Part shown: in pieces, positions 4,905 through 9,826 of the stretch
Layout of the letters: each line of letters opens with the position of its first letter
Numbering within the stretch: the stretch's first letter is position 1
DNA from: Pseudomonadota bacterium
GTDB taxonomy: Bacteria; Pseudomonadota; Alphaproteobacteria; JAAXGF01
Reading direction: 5' to 3'
Length of the DNA: 9,826 bases
Assembly: GCA_022563655.1 (NCBI GenBank)
Contig: JADFMW010000092.1
Location: 1 to 9,826, forward strand
Made by a program: the position numbers and the translations under genes
Notes under the pieces: generated by a model
The model's input: the letters and a program-made list of their open reading frames with translations, nothing else
Databases searched by the model: none
Told to the model about the DNA's origin: nothing

Positions 4905-7726
4905 CGCTTGAAGTTGCCGTTACTCCCCGGCCCGCGACGCCATCCCGAGTCACCACGGGACTTGCCGCGCTGTTCTTGTTCGCCGGCATAATCTCGTGGC
5001 ATGGGGGGGCGTCGGCACAGACCCAAGAGATCGGGCGAACCTTCCAGGACTGCGACGTATGTCCGGTGATGATGGTGGTTCCCCCTGGTTCGTTCCTTAT
5101 GGGCTCGCCCGTGAGCGAGCGCGGCCACCAGACCGATGAGGGGCCGCTACGCCACGTGACCATCGAGCGGGCTTTCGCCATCGGCAAGTACGAAGTTACC
5201 CTGGACGAGTTCACCGCTTTTGTCCGCGACACCGGTTATTCCAAGGCGGGACGCTGCTCGGCCTCCGCTGGCGGCGGGCCATGGCGAAATCCCGGCTTCC
5301 GCGAATCCGGGTGGCATCCGGTGACCTGCGTCCGCTGGACGGACGCCGAGGCCTATGCGCGATGGCTCAGCCGCAAGACGGGCCAGGTATACCGATTGCC
5401 CAGCGAATCCGAGTGGGAGTATGCGGCGCGGGCCGGCACGGAGACGGCGCGATACTGGGGCGACCGGAAAGGCCGAGGTCGCGCGAACTGTGACGGCTGC
5501 GGCAGCGAATGGGACAACCGCCGCACCTCACCGGTCGGGTCGTTCGCTCCCAATGCTTACGGTCTTTACGACATGCTCGGCAACAACTGGGAATGGGTGG
5601 AGGACTGCTACTCGAGCAGCTATGCCGGCGCGCCGCGGGACGGCAGCCCCCGCATCGAAGGCGATTGCCGCGACCGGATCATGCGTGGCGGATCCTGGGA
5701 GAGCGATCCCCGTCGCTTGCGGGCCGCCAATCGCCTCAAGCACGCGCCTGACGATATTGATAACGATTTCGGCTTCCGGGTGGTGCGGGAGCTGGGTTCC
5801 CGACCCCCGCCCCAACCGGATGGGCAGGAAATTGCCACGCTGCAAATCATCGGGTCGAACGTCACGGTCAACCGAATCCGCGCGTCCAACGGGATGGCGA
5901 TCAAAAATGGCGACTACATCGCCACGGGCCCGGCCAGCAGGGCCAGGCTCGACTTCTTCAGCGGCGGCTACCTGCAACTGGAGGAGAACACGGACCCCGG
6001 TTTTTGGGAGCGCCTGCTTGCTACCGGCAGGTGCGTCATCCAGTTCGTCCTGCAACGCGGCACTGGTTCCGGCGAGACGGGAGACTGTGACGCAAGCGCG
6101 ACGACGCCCGAGGGGACCGAGATCTTCATCCAATCGAAATATGTTCTGACGGCCGGCCCGGCCTCCACCGTCCTGACCATTCTGGAAGGGCGAGCGACGG
6201 TTCGCGACGAGCGCGCCGTGCAAGTCGAGGCGGGAGAGCAGGTCGTCATTTCGCGAGGCGCAATCAGCGCCCCGCGCCGTCTGAACGAAGTCGAGTTACG
6301 TCTCCTCAACGATTACCTGAGCAGCTACGACTTCACCGGCCAACGTCTACCGCAATGGCCCGTCCCGGTGCCGCGCATCGAGGGCCTGGGCTTCGAGGAA
6401 GCGGCGCGGATTGTGTCCCGGGTCGGTCTGGGTCTGAAGCGGGTGGGCGAACGGAGCACGGAACGATTCCCACCGGGAGCGATCGTCGAGCAGCGCCCTG
6501 AGGCCGGGGCCGCCGTACCGCCGGGCACGGCAATCTACGTCGAAGTCGCGGTCACGCCGACCCCGGTGCTGCCCCCGAAGAGCCTGTTCCAGCCCGGGCA
6601 AGGCCTTGGCCCGAACGATCGTCCCGGCGGTCGCGATGTGCTCACCCTTGATGAGCTGAAGCTCTGTGTCAGGTACGATCAGGCCTATTTGAATCAACGC
6701 GATAAAGCTAATCAGGCCGTCGATGAGGCGGATCAAGCAAAGCGGAAAATCGACGAGCTAGAAGCGGCACTCGAGAAGAAGATTGATCGAAGTGATGCCG
6801 AAGCCGTCGAGCGCTTCAACAGTCAGGTGGATTCGCTAAACAAGTCGGTACGACACTTGAACGGCGTACTGGCTCCTGCGGCCCAACGCGAGGTGGATCT
6901 TCAGAACCAGCTGGCAAACAAATTCAACAGCAGGTGTGCCGGGAAATTCTACTACGAAAACGACATGCGGCTTGCCCTCGGAGACTTGGGGTCGGTCACG
7001 CCCCCGCCGCCGGTGCCAGTCCCGAACCTGCGCGATTTGACCGTGCCCGAAGCGGAGCGGCGACTCGCGCAAGCCAATCTCCGGCTCGGCGGCGTGAACG
7101 AGCGGGAAACCGACTCCGCCGAACCGGGTACGGTAGTCGCTCAGCAGCCGGGGCCAGGAACCCAGGCGCCGCCGGGCTCGGACGTCAGCGTGACGGTGGC
7201 GACCGCCCTCACGATGACAAATGTGCCACAGTTGTTCGGCAGTTCATTGGCGCAGGCCGAGCAGCGGCTGAGCGACGCCGAGTTGCGTCGTGGCCGGGTC
7301 TCCGAGCAGCTCTCGGAGTCTCAAGCCCAAGGCACGATTATCGGGCAGAGCTCCAAGCCGGGCGCCATGGTCCCACGGGGCAGTTTCATCGACGTGACAC
7401 GTGCGCTCGCCGCTCGCCGTGTGCCCAACCTCATCGGAGAGACGCTGCGGGGAGCCAAATCCCGCCTTTCGGGAACGGACCTCTCGATCGGCAAGGTCGC
7501 CGAAGAGACCACCCAGAAATTCAAGCCCGAAACCGTGATGAAACAATCCCCGGTGCCGGGAACGCTGGTCAAGTTGGGGACAGCCGTCCATGTGACGATC
7601 GCCAAGCCGCCACAACAAAAGATGTGTAGCGCCCCTAAGATCGATGGTCTGTCCTACGGGCAAGCGATGAAAGTTCTGGCCGGACGCAACCTTCAGGGCA
7701 AGGTTCGCGGCAACTACGTTCAATAG
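4901..7726 (+). CDS. exported FGE/SUMF1-like, FecR-like, PASTA-repeat protein
   Basis: A 941-residue protein. A signal peptide is visible (basic region to R16, hydrophobic 19-33, cleavage likely after ASAQ at 40), so it acts in the periplasm or at the cell surface. Residues 51-297 form an FGE/SUMF1-type domain: CDVC, VPPGSFLMGSP, RLPSESEWEYAARAGT, GLYDMLGNNWEWVEDCY, MRGGSW and a final GFRVV. The cysteine pair that formylglycine-generating enzymes use before GFR is absent, so binding rather than catalysis is likely. Residues 311-458 resemble a FecR domain. PASTA repeats lie at about 487-552, 706-767, 773-834 and 838-900, with half of a fifth at 908-941. A coiled coil (about 590-678) separates the first PASTA from the rest. 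PASTA domains bind peptidoglycan or muropeptides in known cases. GTG 4901 follows GGAAAGG and overlaps the upstream stop. The stop at 7724 looks premature: one base less at TT 7719-7720 would continue the last PASTA to 7814 (970 residues). Confidence 0.85.
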   Translation: MTLEVAVTPRPATPSRVTTGLAALFLFAGIISWHGGASAQTQEIGRTFQDCDVCPVMMVVPPGSFLMGSPVSERGHQTDEGPLRHVTIERAFAIGKYEVTLDEFTAFVRDTGYSKAGRCSASAGGGPWRNPGFRESGWHPVTCVRWTDAEAYARWLSRKTGQVYRLPSESEWEYAARAGTETARYWGDRKGRGRANCDGCGSEWDNRRTSPVGSFAPNAYGLYDMLGNNWEWVEDCYSSSYAGAPRDGSPRIEGDCRDRIMRGGSWESDPRRLRAANRLKHAPDDIDNDFGFRVVRELGSRPPPQPDGQEIATLQIIGSNVTVNRIRASNGMAIKNGDYIATGPASRARLDFFSGGYLQLEENTDPGFWERLLATGRCVIQFVLQRGTGSGETGDCDASATTPEGTEIFIQSKYVLTAGPASTVLTILEGRATVRDERAVQVEAGEQVVISRGAISAPRRLNEVELRLLNDYLSSYDFTGQRLPQWPVPVPRIEGLGFEEAARIVSRVGLGLKRVGERSTERFPPGAIVEQRPEAGAAVPPGTAIYVEVAVTPTPVLPPKSLFQPGQGLGPNDRPGGRDVLTLDELKLCVRYDQAYLNQRDKANQAVDEADQAKRKIDELEAALEKKIDRSDAEAVERFNSQVDSLNKSVRHLNGVLAPAAQREVDLQNQLANKFNSRCAGKFYYENDMRLALGDLGSVTPPPPVPVPNLRDLTVPEAERRLAQANLRLGGVNERETDSAEPGTVVAQQPGPGTQAPPGSDVSVTVATALTMTNVPQLFGSSLAQAEQRLSDAELRRGRVSEQLSESQAQGTIIGQSSKPGAMVPRGSFIDVTRALAARRVPNLIGETLRGAKSRLSGTDLSIGKVAEETTQKFKPETVMKQSPVPGTLVKLGTAVHVTIAKPPQQKMCSAPKIDGLSYGQAMKVLAGRNLQGKVRGNYVQ

Positions 7727-7814
7727 CAACACGGTCTATCGCCAATATCCGAAACCATTCGCCCAGTTCCTCTGCAGCCAGCCAATTCGCTTCGATCTCG
7801 GCACCATCGGCTGA
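7719..7814 (+). pseudogene. frameshifted remainder of the fifth PASTA repeat
   Basis: In the frame one base ahead of the main protein, 7722-7811 reads NSNTVYRQYPKP, then a stretch ending PIRFDLGTIG, and stops at TGA 7812-7814. The pattern TVxxQxPxP followed by PIxxxLG is the normal second half of a PASTA repeat, exactly what the main frame lacks after GKVRGNYV. Deleting one T of 7719-7720 joins the halves. The restored repeat would have a cysteine near each end (residue 909 and the LCS in this tail), which could pair. The extra base is either a true mutation or a sequencing error. Confidence 0.65.
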
Positions 7815-7847
7815 ACCCCAGCCTAGGCCGCATTTAAACCAAGCGGG

Positions 7848-7879
7848 TCGAGGGCCTGGGCTTCGAACAAGCGGCGCGG
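7848..7879 (+). repeat. 32-bp copy of a PASTA-1 coding segment
   Basis: Bases 7848-7879 match 6378-6409, inside the first PASTA repeat, at 30 of 32 positions. Both encode EGLGFE(E/Q)AAR. The copy lies outside any intact gene, behind the operon, and ends two bases before repeat copy B. It looks like a leftover of duplication, gene conversion or a lost PASTA gene. Confidence 0.7.
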
Positions 7880-7881
7880 CG

Positions 7882-7976
7882 CTTGACCGGGTACGAGGAA
7901 AGCCGCCGCCGCGCCCGCCTGCAATCATCCGAGGCCGGCCCGTAGTGCGAACCGGGGAGGAGCGCGACCACCGCGC
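7882..7976. repeat. dispersed repeat, copy B
   Basis: The first 79 bases (7882-7960) match copy A at 73 positions, with the same TAG stop context. They are followed by a hairpin of different sequence but the same placement (GCGCG, loop ACCAC, CGCGC, 7962-7976). In frame with the PASTA-like copy in front of it, the DNA reads AARRLTGYEESRRR... to TAG. The presence of the hairpin in both copies suggests it belongs to the element. Confidence 0.75.
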
Positions 7977-8074
7977 CGGCGCGCCGCCACAGCGCAAGAA
8001 GCTTGCCTTCGCGGCCGCGGCGACCCATGAATCGAAGAGTCCTCCGCCGTTCAAGGCGCCCAGAGGAGGAGACC

Positions 8075-8332
8075 ATGGAGCCGCCGAGCCATTACCACCC
8101 CGACCGCGCCAAGGACTGGGCTTACAGCCCCGACCAGCGGGCCATCTTCGAGGCGGCGCGGCGCTGGCGCAAGGAGCGCGCGATCGCGCCGGCGGCCGCC
8201 GACGCGTTCACCGTCGAGGTGGTCGCGGTCGACGTGCAGAAGGACTTCTGCTTCCCCGAGGGCAGCCTCTATGTGGCCGGGCGCGGCGGCGCCCTGCGGG
8301 AGGCGCAGGCTCGGCATACCCGCGCCGCCTGA
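8075..8332 (+). pseudogene. nicotinamidase-like cysteine hydrolase, N-terminal fragment
   Basis: ATG 8075 has a strong AGGAGGAG site four bases upstream. The first ~72 residues match the start of an isochorismatase/nicotinamidase-type cysteine hydrolase: HYHPDRAKDWAYSPDQ, then VVAVDVQKDFCFPEGSLYV followed by AGRGG. D53 in VDVQKDF is the first member of the Asp-Lys-Cys triad of this superfamily. From about base 8292 the similarity stops and the frame runs through unrelated sequence (LREAQARHTRAA) to TGA 8330-8332. The lysine, the nucleophilic cysteine and most of the fold are missing, so no activity is expected. Full members are roughly 200-340 residues. The intact start signals with a lost 3' end point to a deletion or an assembly junction. 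An upstream in-frame ATG at 8003 adds only a low-complexity arginine-rich extension and is not preferred. Confidence 0.7.
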
Positions 8333-8383
8333 CCTCGAGCCTGGGCCTAAAGTTTAGCGTCGCGGAAGGCCGCCAGCCATTGC

Positions 8384-9031
8384 TCAACGCCCCAAGATGG
8401 CGCGAGTAAGGCGTGCCGGGTTGTTGCGCGGCCGAGCCGTGATACGCCGGCGGCCCGGGACACGACCGGACCGCCGCCTGCAACCCCTGTGACAGCGAAG
8501 AGGGAGCGCTGCCATGTACGCCAGGAGCTTCGGCGCGACGCGCGTCTCTGTGCCGGTCATCGGCCAGGGCACGAGGTCCGAGCGCTGGTTGAGGATGCGA
8601 GCGCAGGAGTTCCACCGGAGGATCGCTTCGTGATTGTCGGGGGGGCAGATCGTCTCGGCTCGTTCGTAGCATTCCATCGCCCGACGGAGCCAGTCGTACG
8701 CCATGTGCCCGAAGTGGTGCCGGCCGAGTTTGAGGTGGGCCTTGGCCTTTCGCTCACAGATCACACCTTCGTAGTAGACTTGGCTATAGTCGTCCCGGAG
8801 TCGCGGGAGGAGCGCCTGCGCTTCCTTGACCGCCGGGCCGAGCCGTTGGTCGAACTGGTCGGTGAGTGCGAGCAGCAGAGTCACCAGCGCCTCCTGGTTC
8901 TCCGGCTCGACCTCCAGCACGTCGAGGCAGATGCTCTCGGCGTCGGGGGGCTCGTTGAGCAGTCGGTATCGCATGGCCCGCTCGAGCGCCGCGGCGGCCG
9001 CCTCCTTCGCGATCGGCTTGACCTGGAACAT
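8384..9031 (-). CDS. TPR-like protein with a replaced C-terminus
   Basis: Minus strand, 215 residues from ATG 9029-9031, preceded by AGGAGAGG three bases away; the frame stays open upstream to 9199 but has no better start. Residues 1-153 form a helical, TPR-like protein: YRLLNEPPDAESICLDVLEV, then EPENQEALVTLLLALTDQF (a TPR-type helix pair), a YYEGVICERKAKA helix and an AYDWLRRAMECYERAE helix. It is cytoplasmic with no signal peptide, and probably a small adaptor; no partner is evident. After LVPWP (about 153-157) the sequence changes to an arginine-rich run of ~58 residues that is simply the antisense of the aldo/keto reductase start at 8514-8573 plus flanking DNA. The natural C-terminus, probably only a few residues longer, is therefore missing. 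A good promoter and an inverted repeat lie just upstream (9060-9106). Confidence 0.72.
   Translation of the reverse strand: MFQVKPIAKEAAAAALERAMRYRLLNEPPDAESICLDVLEVEPENQEALVTLLLALTDQFDQRLGPAVKEAQALLPRLRDDYSQVYYEGVICERKAKAHLKLGRHHFGHMAYDWLRRAMECYERAETICPPDNHEAILRWNSCARILNQRSDLVPWPMTGTETRVAPKLLAYMAALPLRCHRGCRRRSGRVPGRRRITARPRNNPARLTRAILGR
8514..8633 (+). pseudogene. aldo/keto reductase, N-terminal 20-codon fragment
   Basis: ATG 8514-8516 follows AGAGGGAG at good spacing. The first 20 residues (MYARSFG, then VSVPVIGQGT) match the classic first beta-hairpin of aldo/keto reductases, where ...VPVIGQGTW begins the NADPH-dependent TIM barrel. After about base 8573 the frame enters sequence that is antisense to the TPR-like gene and stops at TGA 8631-8633 (39 codons). 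The catalytic Asp-Tyr-Lys-His residues are absent. The piece keeps its ribosome-binding site, so the break removed everything downstream. The fragment overlaps the aberrant 3' end of the minus-strand TPR-like gene, and both lose homology at the same place. Confidence 0.65.
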
Positions 9032-9059
9032 GGGCCTCTCCTGCGAGTCATGAAGCGCC

Positions 9060-9100
9060 AGCCTTCGCTGCCGCGCGATGATAGCGGTGGCGCGAAGGCT
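9060..9100. promoter_or_regulatory. 9-bp inverted repeat around the promoter, possible operator
   Basis: AGCCTTCGC (9060-9068) and GCGAAGGCT (9092-9100) form a perfect inverted repeat. One arm fills the spacer next to the minus-35 hexamer, the other lies just past the expected start point, and the minus-10 hexamer is between them. Arm centres are 32 bases apart, about three helical turns. An inner CCGC/GCGG pair (9071-9074, 9084-9087) could lengthen a hairpin. A repressor operator pair is the simplest reading. Confidence 0.4.
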
Positions 9101-9106
9101 CGGCAA
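9078..9106 (-). promoter_or_regulatory. sigma-70 type promoter of the TPR-like gene
   Basis: On the minus strand TTGCCG (9101-9106) and TATCAT (9078-9083) are separated by exactly 17 bases. Transcription would start near 9071, giving a leader of about 40 bases before ATG 9031 with its strong ribosome-binding site. No other pair in the window fits as well. Confidence 0.5.
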
Positions 9107-9201
9107 GCCCGCGATCATCGTCTGGCACGTCCTACGTTGGCCAACAAAGCGAATGCAGTGGGCAAATAAAGGAATCGCAGCATGAGACAGACTACGCAAC
9201 T

Positions 9202-9782
9202 TGTCACCAACCTTACGAGAACGAAGACCCGTGGTTCGATCGTAAGACGAGTTGGAACGGCTACGATCAGTTTCATTTCAAGGTTGCTGGACGCTCGGCC
9301 TACATCGTTGCGCCGAAGAACGCCGCTCCTGGGAAGCCGTGGATCTGGCGAGCGAGGTTTCCAGGTTACCACCTTGCATTTACTGCGATACACCGGTTTG
9401 CGATTTCAAGAGTTGGCCAGGCGGCAAAGACAACGGAGTGGGATCAGCCGGCGCATGGGCGCAATGCCTCAAGGCATACGGTTTCAAGGAAGGGGACGCT
9501 TTGAAATACAACAAGAATCCCGTCGACAATCTTGAGTCGATTGCCAAAGCGAAAATCCCGATTCTGCACATTGTCTCAGAAAACGACCGTGTCGTTCCGC
9601 CTCAGGAGAACACGTACCTGCTGAAGAAACGGCTTGAGCAGTACGGCCACACATTCGAAGTGATTTCCGTACCGAAGGGGACCGCGAAGTCCAACGGCCA
9701 TCACTTCACGCACCCCGAACCCGAGCGCGTCGTCAACTTCATTTGGAAGCATGCAACCGTGACCAACGTTAACCGTCAATAG
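9202..9782 (+). pseudogene. alpha/beta hydrolase with an internal deletion, out of frame
   Basis: Two parts of one esterase/peptidase-like alpha/beta hydrolase lie in different frames. The N-terminal part (about 9202-9372, no ATG in its frame) reads WNGYDQFHFKVAGR, then IVAPKNAAPGKPWIWRARFP and GYH. The C-terminal part (frame of 9252-9782, convincing from 9375) reads CIYCDTPVCDFKSWPGG, GVGSAGAWAQCLKAYGF, ILHIVSENDRVVPP with the acid residue, and GHHFTHPEPERVV with the catalytic histidine. In intact relatives, as I recall them, some 80 residues lie between GYH and CIYC, including the G-x-S-R-G-G nucleophile elbow. All of that is missing and the frame changes at 9372-9375, so the gene is dead. 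GC content is lower than in the rest of the window. The family is, as far as I recall, frequent in Planctomycetes and Verrucomicrobia, so transfer is likely. A terminator follows. Confidence 0.7.
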
Positions 9783-9800
9783 TCGCACACCTGGTAGCTT

Positions 9801-9824
9801 GGCCCCCTGGGGCCGTGATTTTTT
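9801..9824 (+). terminator. intrinsic terminator after the alpha/beta hydrolase remnant
   Basis: GGCCCC (9801-9806) and GGGGCC (9809-9814) can pair as a GC-only stem; physically a 5-bp stem with a 4-base loop is more likely than the 2-base loop. The stem is followed by GTGA and six T residues (9819-9824), 18 bases after the stop at 9780-9782. Stem plus T-run is the standard rho-independent form. Confidence 0.6.
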
Positions 9825-9826
9825 GG

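Noticed and set aside
5355..6223. Long open frames in both other directions across the FGE/FecR gene
   Set aside because: The main frame has recognisable domains throughout; the others are arginine/proline-rich shadows without family features.
7635..8054. 139-codon minus-strand frame behind the PASTA gene
   Set aside because: It crosses the PASTA tail, the composite scar and repeat copy B in antisense; the RMIAGGRGGGFPRTR segment is just the reverse of the repeat and appears equally at copy A.
8384..8560. Arginine-rich C-terminal domain of the TPR-like protein as a functional nucleic-acid-binding tail
   Set aside because: Much of it is read from the antisense of an aldo/keto reductase start with its ribosome-binding site, so it is better explained as read-through after a deletion.
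9032..9199. 56-residue N-terminal extension of the TPR-like protein
   Set aside because: The extension passes through the promoter and inverted repeat and has no ribosome-binding site, while ATG 9031 has a strong one.

Overview
The window is 9.8 kb of mostly high-GC DNA (72% in one 60-base line counted near the start). The genes have clear Shine-Dalgarno sites, Sec-type signal peptides, and one outer-membrane beta-barrel protein ending in phenylalanine. This points to a Gram-negative bacterium, probably a proteobacterium and perhaps an alphaproteobacterium. That assignment is inference, because no rRNA or marker gene is present. The last ~650 bases are lower in GC (about 45-50% in two counted lines) and carry the remains of a gene whose family I associate with Planctomycetes/Verrucomicrobia-type genomes.

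Layout. 1-570: 3' part of an ATP-grasp enzyme. 672-1373: a putative 2OG-Fe(II) oxygenase of the TIGR02466 type. 1409-2455 (minus strand): an outer-membrane beta-barrel protein, convergent with the oxygenase; its N-terminus looks frameshifted. 2456-2771: divergent control region. 2772-3734: an SLC30A9-like cation diffusion facilitator, whose last ~20 codons lie inside a dispersed DNA repeat. 3735-3944: hairpins and a 12-bp tandem repeat. 3945-4904 and 4901-7726: a two-gene unit with a 4-base overlap. It encodes a multi-pass membrane protein and a large exported protein with an FGE/SUMF1-type domain, a FecR-like domain, a coiled coil and PASTA repeats. The fifth PASTA repeat is interrupted by a one-base frameshift; its remainder reads on to 7814.

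From 7.7 kb onward almost every gene is broken: a second copy of the dispersed repeat preceded by a copy of a PASTA segment, the first ~72 codons of a nicotinamidase-like cysteine hydrolase, the first 20 codons of an aldo/keto reductase, a minus-strand TPR-like gene whose 3' end runs into that reductase fragment, and an alpha/beta hydrolase that has lost its middle, including the nucleophile serine. This is either a decaying, deletion-prone segment or a partly mis-assembled one.

The most interesting intact unit is the operon at 3945-7814, which I do not recognise as a described system. It resembles an envelope sensor or scaffold: a membrane partner plus an exported multi-domain binding protein. 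No CRISPR array, tRNA, rRNA or complete mobile element was seen.
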